A stretch of DNA of 64,000 nt from NCBI GenBank assembly GCA_017640665.1, contig JAEPQE010000002.1:372001-436000 (forward strand), given 5' to 3'. Below are positions 39,199 through 48,080 of this stretch, one piece after another. The position numbers and the translations under genes were made by a program. The number at the start of each line of letters is the position of its first letter. Position 1 is the first letter of the stretch. Origin of the DNA: Balneolaceae bacterium (lineage in GTDB: Bacteria; Bacteroidota; Rhodothermia; Balneolales; Balneolaceae). The notes under the pieces are model-generated. The model made no database searches. It was not told the origin of the DNA and saw nothing but the letters and a program-made list of their open reading frames with translations.

Positions 39199-40920
39199 AT
39201 GCAAAAACTCTGCTCTTCAATCTCGTTTCTAATCATTCTTTCATTTTGCTTTTCTTCTTCCGCTTCAGCATGGTTTCAAAATAGTGGCCCCTCTTCGCCG
39301 GAGGTTTTAGTAGATGGTATTGAAATTTCATCTGCTGTCACTTCGATTCCTGATGGAACCGTACGCATCAGTTTTAATAAAGCTGACAGCACGTTGTATC
39401 TGCTTACTCAAAATGGCGGATTATACAGAGTAGATTTGAGCATAGGATTCACAACCAAACTTCAAGATGATGATGATCATGAACTGGAAGACACACAAGG
39501 ACTTGATATCTCCACTGATGGTACTTTTTATATAGTTGGAAACCTGCGAAATAATGCCAATTCAACCAACGTAGCTGTTGTCAAGAGAGGAACCAAAGAT
39601 GGTGTTAACTGGATCTGGGAAACAGTCGCTGAAACAGAGCCTTACCCTTTGAGCAACACCGCTTTTGATCATATTGCGAATGGAATTGTTGTAAGCCCGG
39701 ACGATTCTACATTGTATGTTAATAGTGGTTCCAGAACAGATCACGGGGAGATTCACGATGTTAATGGTCAATATCCTAATCTTCGAGAAGCTCCTCTTAC
39801 GGCAAAAATTCTTCGTATCCCGGCAGATACTACAAACGCACTTCTGGAAAACGATTTGGATATGTTAAAAAGTAAAGGTTTTGTTTTCGCTGAAGGAACA
39901 CGTAACAGTTTTAGCCTGGCTTTTGACGGAGAGGGAAATCTCTTTGGAACTGAAAATTCCGGTGATCGCGATGATTCAGAAGAGTTAAATTGGTTAAGAG
40001 AAGGGCATCATTATGGTTTCCCCTGGGTAATGGGAGGAAATGATACTCCTATGCAATATGAAGGCTTTGACCCGGAAAATGATCCTTTTATCCCTCAAAA
40101 CTCTACCGCTGCAAATCTGGGCACTTTCTATAACGACCCGAACTACCCTGATCGACCTGCAGGGGTTACCTTTACTGATGCAGTTACAAATATCGGCCCA
40201 GATGCTGACACCTATCGGGATGCCGAAGACGGACAGATCAAAGATGCCAGTGATGAAGGAACAACTATAACTACTTTCTCTTCTCATCTCTCTCCGCTTG
40301 GCCTCGTTTTTGATGTTGAGTCTAATTTAGGGGGCAACTATACCGGTGATGGTTTCGTGCTTGGGTTTTCTGGAGGAACTCCGGGAGATGCTTTTCTTCT
40401 TACAAGAATGGATTATCATGGGGAAGATTTGATTCACATGGACTTCACCAAAACAGAGGATAATTACCAAATCTCTGCAACAAGCCTGGTAAGAGGGTTT
40501 CTTAATCCCATTGATGCTGAAATTGTAGGCAACACCGTTTACCTGGTCGAGCATAAAAATAATAGTTGGTTAAATACTAATAACACCGTACAAATGTATG
40601 CTGTTACACTTCCTGCAGCAGGTACAAGCACGGAAGAACGCGGTGATTTAGCGAGCCAATTCAAGCTGTATCAAAACTATCCGAATCCGTTTAACCCAAC
40701 TACTCAAATCCAATTTGTATTACCGGCAGCGGGTTTTGTTGAATTGGAGGTGTATAATGCGATCGGACAAAAAGTAACCTCTTTAGTAAATCGGCAAATG
40801 ACCGCTCAACAGCATGAAGTAACCTTCAATGCTGCTAATATGAATTCCGGGGTCTATTTATACTCACTAAAAGTAGACGGAGAAAGAGTACAAACCCGTA
40901 AAATGCTGTTGATGAAGTAG
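39199..40920 (+). CDS. T9SS-exported PQQ-sugar-dehydrogenase-like propeller protein
   Basis: The 573-residue protein has a signal peptide (to about residue 25), a six-bladed propeller domain with the hallmark G-T-R-N-S-F-S-L-A-F-D and T-E-N-S-G-D-R-D-D-S-E-E-L-N-W, then H-H-Y-G-F-P-W-V of soluble glucose/sorbosone dehydrogenase-like proteins, and a C-terminal type A sorting domain (Y-Q-N-Y-P-N-P-F-N-P-T-T-Q-I-Q-F to the end L-L-M-K). It would act at the surface on a sugar or alcohol, with PQQ or another cofactor. The acidic insertion near residues 290-330 (D-P-E-N-D-P-F-I) is unusual. Its stop abuts that of fbp on the other strand. Confidence 0.85.
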   Translation: MQKLCSSISFLIILSFCFSSSASAWFQNSGPSSPEVLVDGIEISSAVTSIPDGTVRISFNKADSTLYLLTQNGGLYRVDLSIGFTTKLQDDDDHELEDTQGLDISTDGTFYIVGNLRNNANSTNVAVVKRGTKDGVNWIWETVAETEPYPLSNTAFDHIANGIVVSPDDSTLYVNSGSRTDHGEIHDVNGQYPNLREAPLTAKILRIPADTTNALLENDLDMLKSKGFVFAEGTRNSFSLAFDGEGNLFGTENSGDRDDSEELNWLREGHHYGFPWVMGGNDTPMQYEGFDPENDPFIPQNSTAANLGTFYNDPNYPDRPAGVTFTDAVTNIGPDADTYRDAEDGQIKDASDEGTTITTFSSHLSPLGLVFDVESNLGGNYTGDGFVLGFSGGTPGDAFLLTRMDYHGEDLIHMDFTKTEDNYQISATSLVRGFLNPIDAEIVGNTVYLVEHKNNSWLNTNNTVQMYAVTLPAAGTSTEERGDLASQFKLYQNYPNPFNPTTQIQFVLPAAGFVELEVYNAIGQKVTSLVNRQMTAQQHEVTFNAANMNSGVYLYSLKVDGERVQTRKMLLMK

Positions 40921-41949
40921 TTAAACTGTTTCCTCTTCTGCATATTCGAACAGAAAATCCATTACTTTCTCAACATTTCGTTTAGAGCCAATATAAACGG
41001 GAGTACGTTGATGGATTAAGTTAGGCTCAATTTCCATGATCCTTTTTTGTCCATTTGTAGCCATTCCTCCTGCCTGTTCAATAATAAAGCTCAACGGATT
41101 GCATTCATACATCAAACGTAGCTTCCCTTCGGGATATCTTTTACTATGTGGGTAGATAAAGATTCCACCCTTTATCAGGGTTCGATGGATGTCTGCTACC
41201 ATTGAGCCAATATAGCGTGCAGAATAAGGTCGCCCTGTCTCTGGGTCTTCCTCCTGACAATATTTGATGTACTTCTTCAACCCTAAATCCCAGGAATTAT
41301 AACTCCCTTCGTTGATACTGTAAATGGCTCCATGATCAGGCATCTGAATCTTACGATCTGTTAAAATGAATTCGCCAATACTTGGATCCAGAGTGAAGAT
41401 CGAAACTCCAAGTCCTGTTGTATAAGTGAGCGTAGTACTTGATCCGTACAACACATAACCTGCGGCTACCTGTCGGGTCCCTGGCTGTAAAGCATCCTCC
41501 TCTTTCACGGAAGGATCAAACCTTGGCTCCCGCATATAAATAGAAAAAATGGAACCTATGGAGACATTCACATCTATATTTGAAGAACCATCCAGTGGGT
41601 CGAGATAAACAATGTATTTACCGCCCTGACTCCTTAATCTGACGATACCATCATTTTCTTCGGAAATTACCATACAGGTAATGGCAGATCGTTCGAGTGC
41701 AGAGATCAGTTGCTGGTCTGCAAAAGTATCCAGCTTCTTCACCGACTCGCCGTGTACGTTGGTTGTTCCATCGTTTCCCAGAATATTTGTAATCCCGGCC
41801 TTATTAACTTCACGTGATATAATCTTTGCAGCCAGCCCAATATCCCTAAGCAATTGTGAGAGCTCCCCTGTTGCACCCGGGAATCGGTTTTGTGATTGAA
41901 TGATGAATTCTTCTAGGGTTACTAACCGATCATTCTGTTTTAAATCCAT
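40921..41949 (-). CDS. fbp: Fructose-1,6-bisphosphatase, class I
   Basis: The 342-residue enzyme has the class I metal site D-P-L-D-G-S-S-N-I-D near residue 124, V-I-S-E-E-N-D upstream, and the substrate site R-Y-I-G-S-M-V-A-D and Y-P-E-G-K-L-R-L-M-Y-E near 245 and 275. It hydrolyses fructose-1,6-bisphosphate in gluconeogenesis. Length is typical. It follows coaE by 93 bases. Confidence 0.96.
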   Translation of the reverse strand: MDLKQNDRLVTLEEFIIQSQNRFPGATGELSQLLRDIGLAAKIISREVNKAGITNILGNDGTTNVHGESVKKLDTFADQQLISALERSAITCMVISEENDGIVRLRSQGGKYIVYLDPLDGSSNIDVNVSIGSIFSIYMREPRFDPSVKEEDALQPGTRQVAAGYVLYGSSTTLTYTTGLGVSIFTLDPSIGEFILTDRKIQMPDHGAIYSINEGSYNSWDLGLKKYIKYCQEEDPETGRPYSARYIGSMVADIHRTLIKGGIFIYPHSKRYPEGKLRLMYECNPLSFIIEQAGGMATNGQKRIMEIEPNLIHQRTPVYIGSKRNVEKVMDFLFEYAEEETV

Positions 41950-42042
41950 ATCAATAAATTTGTATTTGGAAGCGCTTTTCTGACAAATATACGAATGTTA
42001 AAACCAGATAATAAAAGACTAATTAAATTCTAATTGACCAAT

Positions 42043-42630
42043 TTATTTGAGTAAACCGAAAACTCTTTCTGCTTCTCTTTCCAGATCATCAAGGCTTCCA
42101 TCATTTTCTACCACAAAATCAGCCAGGTCAGTTTTTCTGGTAAAGTCAGGCTGTTTAGAAATTCGATCTTTCACTTTTTCGATGGATGAATCATCCCTTT
42201 TCAATGTTCGTTCAATTCTTTCTTCTTCACCTGTGAGAAGCAAAATAACGTACTTTAATCCTTTGGGTCTTCCGTTATTCAATAGAATTGCAGCTTCTTT
42301 TACAAAGACTTTTACTCCCTCTTTTTCTTTTGCGTTTGCAAGTGCTTCCGTTCTTTCCCATAAAATCGGATGAACGATCGAATTCAATTCTTCAACTCTT
42401 CCTTTTGCAAATGCTTCCTCAGCAAGATATTCCCTGTTCAAGCTCCCATCCCCGAAATACGCACCATCCCCAAAAGCCTGCTTGATTGATGCTTTTAACT
42501 CAGAATCTGAAGTCATTAATTCTTTAGCGAAATCATCGGCATAGAGTACGTAAGCTCCCAACTCTTCCATTTTCTTGCAAAAAGTGGTTTTGCCTGATCC
42601 AATTCCTCCCGTAACTCCGACTTTGATCAT
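42043..42630 (-). CDS. coaE: Dephospho-CoA kinase
   Basis: The 195-residue P-loop kinase begins V-G-V-T-G-G-I-G-S-G-K-T-T, with Y-A-D-D-F-A-K near residue 32 and a lid region E-E-R-I-E-R-T-L-K-R-D near 135-145. It performs the last step of coenzyme A synthesis. It starts 4 bases after the prfB stop, so it is co-transcribed. Confidence 0.95.
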   Translation of the reverse strand: MIKVGVTGGIGSGKTTFCKKMEELGAYVLYADDFAKELMTSDSELKASIKQAFGDGAYFGDGSLNREYLAEEAFAKGRVEELNSIVHPILWERTEALANAKEKEGVKVFVKEAAILLNNGRPKGLKYVILLLTGEEERIERTLKRDDSSIEKVKDRISKQPDFTRKTDLADFVVENDGSLDDLEREAERVFGLLK

Positions 42631-42634
42631 CTCA

Positions 42635-43754
42635 CTATTCTTGTTGTTCAGTGGAAATCATCAGTAAATATGCCTTGATGAAATCATCCAGATCGCCATC
42701 CATAACTGCACTTACATTGGATGTTTCGTGATTGGTTCTGTGGTCTTTAACGCGCTGATCATCAAACACGTAACTTCTGATTTGAGAACCCCACTCATTT
42801 TTTCCTTTCGAGCCTTCCAATTTAGCTTTTTCAGCTTCCTGAATTTCTTTCTCTAACTCATAAATCCTGGATTTCAACAAGACCATTGCTTTCTCACGAT
42901 TCTGTAATTGAGATCGTTCCTGTTGGCATTCAGCAACTACTTTTTCTTCTGATCCATCTGAAAGTGTCCCGGTCCAGATTAACCGAACACCGGTCTCTAC
43001 CTTATTCACATTCTGCCCACCAGCACCGCTGGAATGGAATCGCTGAAGTTCAATATCACTGTCATTCAGATTTAACTCGATCGTATCATCAATGAGCGGA
43101 GAAACGAATACAGAGCAAAATGAAGTATGTCGGCGAGCATTACTATCAAACGGAGAAACCCGAACCAAACGATGCACCCCGCTTTCTGCTTTCAGGAATC
43201 CATAAGCGTTGGTTCCCTGTACTTCGATAGTCGCACTCTTCAACCCTGCCACATCACCATCCTGATAATCGATAACAGAGACTTTAAATCCACTTCGTTC
43301 TGCCCATCGGGTATACATTCGATATAACATCTCTCCCCAATCCTGGCTCTCCGTTCCACCTGCTCCCGGATTAAATGTAACTACTGCATCCCGGTGATCA
43401 TCTGTCCCTTTCAACATATTGCGGAGTTCGAGGCTTTCTAAGCCCTTGAGCAATTTAGTGTATTCTTCCTTGAGTTCAGATTCTACATCCTCTCCCATCT
43501 CTAGAAATTCTAAAAATACGTTAATGCTTTCTCTAAGCTCGTTCAGTTTATCCCATGCTTCTATCAGGCTTTTTTCATTATCAAGTTCTTTCATGGTGAC
43601 CTGTGCCTTAGCCGGGTCGTTCCAGAACTCGGGATCCTGTGTTTTTTCAGTTAGCTCAATAATGCGGACTTTGCGTTTATCGTAGTCAAAGGTACCCCCT
43701 GAGCGCGTCTAATCGCTCGTAGTTTTCCTGTAAATGATCTTTATTAATAGCCAT
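42635..43754 (-). CDS. prfB: Peptide chain release factor 2, programmed +1 frameshift
   Basis: The gene starts at the ATG at 43754, gives M-A-I-N-K-D-H-L-Q-E-N-Y-E-R-L-D-A-L-R-G-Y-L, then meets TGA (plus 43686-43688). The preceding AGGGGG (plus 43695-43700) and CTT-TGA-C make the textbook prfB +1 frameshift site, after which the frame continues D-Y-D-K-R-K-V-R-I into the long downstream part. RF2 hallmarks follow: V-S-P-F-D-S-N near residue 180 (the SPF stop-codon motif) and G-A-G-G-Q-N-V-N-K (GGQ). RF2 terminates at UGA and UAA and controls its own synthesis through this site. The join is at codon 22. Confidence 0.95.
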
Positions 43755-43791
43755 TAACTAATTCTTCATTTTTTGAGTGGGGCATAAAATA

Positions 43792-43840
43792 AAAAGAAAG
43801 TCACACAGAGCGAAGCTTTCGCCTGAAATGACTTTCTTTT
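43792..43840 (-). terminator. Terminator after the DUF883-like gene
   Basis: AAAAGAAAGTCA (43792-43803) pairs with TGACTTTCTTTT (43829-43840); an inner GCGAA/TTCGC hairpin sits in the loop, and T's follow on the minus strand. Confidence 0.75.
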
Positions 43841-43863
43841 CTTTAAATTTTTGAAATCTCTTT

Positions 43864-44133
43864 CTATCTGATCGCTCTTCCGATCAATACACCCACAAAG
43901 AAACCGGCAGCAAGAGCTATCCCAACACCTTGTTCAGGGTTGGCGCGCACATACCTGCGTGCATTTCTGTATTCGTGTTTTAATTCTGTTTCTAACCAAT
44001 CGCGCTCGTCTTTGAGCTTATCGATGACATCATCATAGGTCTTTTCTACTCTTTCCTGAAGTACTTCTGATGCTTCATTCACTGTTTTCCCGATTTTCTT
44101 TTGAGCTTGTTCTAATTTTTCTGCTTTTGCCAT
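43864..44133 (-). CDS. DUF883/ElaB-YqjD-like inner-membrane protein
   Basis: The 89-residue protein has a long amphipathic, charged helix (residues 1-62) with R-R-Y-V-R-A-N-P-E-Q-G near 58-68, and a C-terminal TM helix rich in Gly (G-I-A-L-A-A-G-F-F-V-G-V-L-I-G-R). That matches the DUF883/ElaB group of C-tail-anchored proteins that bind ribosomes in stationary phase in enterobacteria; the role here is inferred only by family. It ends in its own terminator. Confidence 0.82.
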   Translation of the reverse strand: MAKAEKLEQAQKKIGKTVNEASEVLQERVEKTYDDVIDKLKDERDWLETELKHEYRNARRYVRANPEQGVGIALAAGFFVGVLIGRAIR

Positions 44134-44230
44134 TGTTTTAATCCTTTAAGGTTTTGAGAGCTAAAATTAAATCTAATTGTTTGTAAGTTAAAGGCTTTTA
44201 AACCTAATTTAGTTTCAGTTTCTAATATTA

Positions 44231-45355
44231 ATGACCGGCTTTCTCTCCAAACTCTGGTTTAATTTTATCCACTCGAATTTTCTGGTCTATAATATCTGCT
44301 GGGAGGATTCGGACGTAGACCGGCATTTATTGCAAATCAATGCTGACACTTCTCTCCTTACCATCACCAGTGCCGGATGTAATGTACTAAATTACCTACT
44401 CGATAACCCAAAATCTGTGCATTGTGTGGATATCAATCCAAAGCAAACAGCACTCTTAGATTTGAAAGTTGCTCTTATCAAGCATGGCAATTATGAGCTG
44501 TTCTTTTCTTTTTTCGGGGATGGAAAAACGGAACAATTCAATAGTGGATATCAGCAGGTAAGGGACTCTCTCTCTCCCGTTTCTAAATCTTTTTGGGATA
44601 AACACATTCACTACTTTCGTCCGAATGGAAAAGGTTTGTTCTATCATGGGGGAAGCGGCTTATTTGCCCGATTTTTGAATCGGGCTATTGATAAAAAGGG
44701 GATCAGAAAATTGGTTAACCAAATTTTATGTGAAGACTCAAAAGACCAAAGAAAAGAACTCCTCGAAGAGATAAAAGAGAAATTATGGTCTGGACCAGAA
44801 CAGAATCTCTGGAAATCTTCCTTCATTTTAAGCCTTGCAGGGGTCCCAAAAAGTCAACGTGAGGCTATTGGAGATATCAACGAATTTATGAAAGAGGTTT
44901 TATATCATATTTTTGTTGCTCAGAAACCGAACAACAACTATTTCTGGAGGGTGTATCTTAAAGGAAAATTCACACAGAATTGCTGCCCGGATTACCTGAA
45001 AGAGAAGAATTTCGCACTGCTTAAATCTAACATTGAAAAGCTTCATATTTCAACCGGAGGGATACATGAATTTCTCGAAACTTCGACTCATAATTTTACT
45101 CATGTTGTACTTCTGGACTATATGGATTGGTTGGTTGGGCATAATGAATCTCAGTTAAAAAAAGACTGGAAGAGGATTCTAAGTCAAACTAATACCGGGC
45201 CAAACATCCTTTTCAGAACAGCTTATGCTAATGCGGATTTTCTTCCTGAATTCACTTTGGAGAAGATGAATCTTGAGCAGATTGATCCAAATTGGATTAA
45301 TCAGAATGATCGGGTTGGAACGTATACCGGAACCTGGGTGGGAAAAGTCCTATGA
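44231..45355 (+). CDS. BtaA-type 3-amino-3-carboxypropyl transferase (DUF3419)
   Basis: The 374-residue protein has the BtaA/DUF3419 pattern: N-I-C-W-E-D-S-D-V-D near residue 22, I-T-S-A-G-C-N-V-L-N-Y-L-L near 43-55, then V-D-I-N-P-K-Q-T-A-L-L-D-L-K, and a later D-Y-M-D-W-L. BtaA moves the 3-amino-3-carboxypropyl group of SAM to diacylglycerol, giving diacylglyceryl-homoserine, the first step of betaine lipid (DGTS) synthesis. The stop overlaps the next start as ATGA, and the next gene is a BtaB-like methyltransferase, which strongly supports the assignment. The symbol is withheld because the family also has other members. Confidence 0.85.
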   Translation: MTGFLSKLWFNFIHSNFLVYNICWEDSDVDRHLLQINADTSLLTITSAGCNVLNYLLDNPKSVHCVDINPKQTALLDLKVALIKHGNYELFFSFFGDGKTEQFNSGYQQVRDSLSPVSKSFWDKHIHYFRPNGKGLFYHGGSGLFARFLNRAIDKKGIRKLVNQILCEDSKDQRKELLEEIKEKLWSGPEQNLWKSSFILSLAGVPKSQREAIGDINEFMKEVLYHIFVAQKPNNNYFWRVYLKGKFTQNCCPDYLKEKNFALLKSNIEKLHISTGGIHEFLETSTHNFTHVVLLDYMDWLVGHNESQLKKDWKRILSQTNTGPNILFRTAYANADFLPEFTLEKMNLEQIDPNWINQNDRVGTYTGTWVGKVL

Positions 45356-45984
45356 TTCCAACGGATATTAAAAGCTACTACCGCCTCCACTCCAAATTCT
45401 ATGATGCTACACGTTGGGTTTTTCTGTTTGGAAGGGATGCCCTCAAAAAGTACTTCCCTGAACTTCCTGATAACCCAAAAATTTTAGATGTTGGATGTGG
45501 TACAGGAAAACATCTGGTACAGCTTCAGAAAAAATACCCCAACGCGGATATTACCGGAATTGATTTATCAGGAGATATGCTCAGCTTCGTTAATCACAAA
45601 AACGTTGCTTCGATAAAGCTGAAAAATGAACTCTATTCTGAAAACTCTTTCAAAGACAATGAGTTTGATCTAATTCTATGTTCCTACTCGCTAACTATGG
45701 TGGATGATCTCAAATCTACCTTTGAAGATATACAGAAGCACCTTAAACCAAATGGATTGGTATTGGTTGTAGATTTTGACTCCACCCTTTTCACATTGTT
45801 TTCAAAATGGATGAAGAAAAATCATGTTTCTTTTGAACCAAACTTATTTAAGCTATTAGATGAAGCTTTTGAAGTTGAAATTAAGAGTACAAGAAAAGCC
45901 TATTTTGGCTTGTATAGCTATTCTATTTTTCTCGGGAAAACTAAAGAAATGTCATTCCTAAAGATAACAGATAACCTGCCATAA
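45352..45984 (+). CDS. BtaB-like SAM-dependent methyltransferase
   Basis: The 210-residue class I methyltransferase has motif I L-D-V-G-C-G-T-G-K-H near residues 42-51, G-I-D-L-S-G-D-M-L near 70-78 and L-C-S-Y-S-L-T-M-V-D-D near 105-115. The early Y-R-L-H-S-K-F-Y-D-A-T-R-W-V-F-L-F-G-R-D segment is typical of lipid N-methyltransferases of the BtaB/PmtA type. It overlaps BtaA by four bases; together they would make DGTS from diacylglycerol by three methylations. Function is inferred from neighbour and motif. Confidence 0.8.
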   Translation: MIPTDIKSYYRLHSKFYDATRWVFLFGRDALKKYFPELPDNPKILDVGCGTGKHLVQLQKKYPNADITGIDLSGDMLSFVNHKNVASIKLKNELYSENSFKDNEFDLILCSYSLTMVDDLKSTFEDIQKHLKPNGLVLVVDFDSTLFTLFSKWMKKNHVSFEPNLFKLLDEAFEVEIKSTRKAYFGLYSYSIFLGKTKEMSFLKITDNLP

Positions 45985-46115
45985 CCCTGAAAGGGTTTAT
46001 TATACATAGCTCCGGGATTCATTCCGGGGACTGAAATGAACATAGAAAACATCCCCGAGGCTCTTTTCAGATTAACGTCTTCTGTCTCATCGAGGGGTGT
46101 TGATCAATCTCTTAT
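45985..46115. repeat. Intergenic repeat-like segment after btaB-like gene
   Basis: CCCTGAAAGGG (short hairpin), then CTCCGGGATTCATTCCGGGG and a further CCCCGAGG...CGAGGGG pairing. The arrangement is like recurring 'CCCTGAAAGGGTTTA..CATAGC' elements I know from Bacteroidota intergenic regions. No gene is supported. Confidence 0.4.
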
Positions 46116-46134
46116 TAAAGGGAGTTGATATTTT

Positions 46135-46275
46135 TCGAAGAGGGATAAAGGCACAGATTAGGCTTTAGATTCTGCTAACGAACTTGGAAAGCCTCATTTG
46201 GTTGTTAAGCTTAATTAGCCAGCCAGAGAACAACGGAGCGCGACAAATATTGCTGAAGATACACTAAGAATGTCC
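46135..46275 (+). pseudogene. Decayed Rossmann-like gene fragment
   Basis: In one frame from 46141 the sequence reads R-D-K-G-T-D-stop-A-L-D-S-A-N-E-L-G-K-P-H-L-V-V-K-L-N-stop-P-A-R-E-Q-R-S. The stretch 'KGTdyALdsANELGKPhLVVkL' is reminiscent of the C-terminal helix-strand of 'putative molybdenum carrier' and related Rossmann-like proteins (GGTxLAxxLAxxxGKPxLVV). Two stops and no start leave it non-functional. Confidence 0.3.
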
Positions 46276-46282
46276 TTGGTTG

Positions 46283-48070
46283 TCACTTGTCGTTCGTTGC
46301 TGGAACTAACTGATCTTTATACTGAAGCTCGTACAGCTTTTTATAGATTCCACCTTCCTGTTGAATTAGATCAGCGTGAGCTCCTTCCTCTCTGATTTCT
46401 CCTTTATGCATTACCAGAATTTTATCGGCATGTTGAATGGTAGATAATCGGTGAGCTATTACGATAGAGGTTCGACCTTTCATCATTTTTAGACTGGCTT
46501 CATTTACGAGTGCTTCTGTTTCGGAATCGATACTGGAGGTTGCCTCATCCAAGATTAAAATTTTGGGGTCGAATACCATCGCCCGTACAAAACAAATAAG
46601 CTGGCGTTGTCCCATCGAAAGTGAACTTCCCTGCTTCTTGAGTTTGAAATCATAGGTTTTGGGAAGTTTTTCAATAAACCGGTGCGCTTCTACCTGGTGC
46701 GCTGCTTCTATCACTTTTTCTCTCTTGATGGATTTCTCACCAAGGGTAATGTTATCTATAACTGAACCCGTGAATAATGCATTATCCTGAAGTACCAGTG
46801 AGAAGTATTTACGAAGGTTTTCCAGAGATAACTCTCTGATGTCTATCCCATCCATTCGAATAGTTCCTTTTTCGATATCATAAAATCGAAGAAGAAGGTT
46901 GATGATCGTGGTTTTTCCGGCACCTGTTGCCCCTACTATCGCTACTGATTCGCCCGCACTAGCCTTGAAAGACACATCTTTGAGCACATAATCCTCTCCT
47001 TCATTGTACTTGAACCACACATTCTCAAACTCGATTTCACCTTTGGGATTTTCAATCGTTTTCGGGGATATATTATCTACAACTTTGGTCTCTGTATCTA
47101 ACACGTTAAAAATCCGTTCTGAAGAAGCTAAAGCTGATTGCAGTGTATTAAACTTTTCAGATAGTCCACGGATAGGCATGAAAAACTGTCTTGAGTACTG
47201 AATAAATGCAAGTAATACTCCGAAAGTTACTCCTCCCATTAAAGCCCTTCCCCCACCATACCAGACAATCAAAGCCATAGCAAAACTTGAGAATACTTCT
47301 ACAATAGGCCAGAAAATGGAGAAGTAGAAAATAGTTTCAATATGTGCTTCCCGGTGATCAGCGTTTATATCCTTGAATTTATCATGTTGCTTCTTCTCTC
47401 TGTTAAAAAGCTGAACTACATCCATTCCATTAATATGTTCCTGTACAAATGAATTCAGGTTAGAAATCTGATCTCTCACTTTAAGAAAAGAAACGCGCAC
47501 TTTTTCCTTGAACCAAAAAGTAGCGTAAAATAGGATGGGAAGAATAGCTATTGTAACAAGGCTCAACTCCCAGTTCATGCTAAACATGAAATAAAGTATG
47601 AATACAATCCGGAAAAGGTCTCCGATAATAGCAACGACTCCGTCAGAAAGCAGATTACTTAATGCTTCAACATCACTGGTAGTTCTGGTAATTAGCCGAC
47701 CGATTGGATTCTTATCAAAGAACTGAACATTCAGAGATTGTATTTTCTCGAAGATCGTGTTCCGTAGTGAATACAAAGTTCCCTGGCCAAACCATCGTGT
47801 CAAATAGGTGTTTATCATTTGCAGGACAAACTCTCCCAACAGAGCTCCAAAAAGGAGCATAATGATATAAGTTAATCCCTCATAATCACCTTCCGCGATA
47901 TAATCATCCACCGCTAGTTGAGTTAGTTTTGGACGAACGGTACCCAGAAAAGACGCACTAAGCGTAAGCAGGACAGCCAGTATTACATACCAACGGTAGG
48001 GTTTAACAAAAAAGTAAAGCCGTCGAATCAGTTTTCTGTCAACGGCTTTTTTATCTTTCGATGTACTCAC
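46283..48070 (-). CDS. ABC exporter half (TM + NBD), consensus Walker B partner
   Basis: The 595-residue exporter has six TM helices (1-320) and an NBD with Walker A G-A-T-G-A-G-K-T-T near 378-386, signature L-S-M-G-Q-R-Q, Walker B I-L-I-L-D-E-A-T-S (catalytic Glu present) and H-loop I-V-I-A-H-R. The signature has Met in place of Gly. It starts with GTG at 48070, 10 bases after the RNase Z-like stop. With the 49481-51274 gene (degenerate Walker B) it forms the two halves of a BmrC/BmrD or TM287/288-type heterodimer. Substrate unknown; lipid or drug export is likely for this class. Confidence 0.9.
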   Translation of the reverse strand: MSTSKDKKAVDRKLIRRLYFFVKPYRWYVILAVLLTLSASFLGTVRPKLTQLAVDDYIAEGDYEGLTYIIMLLFGALLGEFVLQMINTYLTRWFGQGTLYSLRNTIFEKIQSLNVQFFDKNPIGRLITRTTSDVEALSNLLSDGVVAIIGDLFRIVFILYFMFSMNWELSLVTIAILPILFYATFWFKEKVRVSFLKVRDQISNLNSFVQEHINGMDVVQLFNREKKQHDKFKDINADHREAHIETIFYFSIFWPIVEVFSSFAMALIVWYGGGRALMGGVTFGVLLAFIQYSRQFFMPIRGLSEKFNTLQSALASSERIFNVLDTETKVVDNISPKTIENPKGEIEFENVWFKYNEGEDYVLKDVSFKASAGESVAIVGATGAGKTTIINLLLRFYDIEKGTIRMDGIDIRELSLENLRKYFSLVLQDNALFTGSVIDNITLGEKSIKREKVIEAAHQVEAHRFIEKLPKTYDFKLKKQGSSLSMGQRQLICFVRAMVFDPKILILDEATSSIDSETEALVNEASLKMMKGRTSIVIAHRLSTIQHADKILVMHKGEIREEGAHADLIQQEGGIYKKLYELQYKDQLVPATNDK

Positions 48071-48080
48071 ACAAATTTAT

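Noticed and set aside
42635-43594. prfB looks truncated and out of frame at its 5' end
   Set aside because: The upstream 22 codons, AGGGGG and CTT-TGA-C show the normal programmed +1 frameshift, so it is one intact gene.
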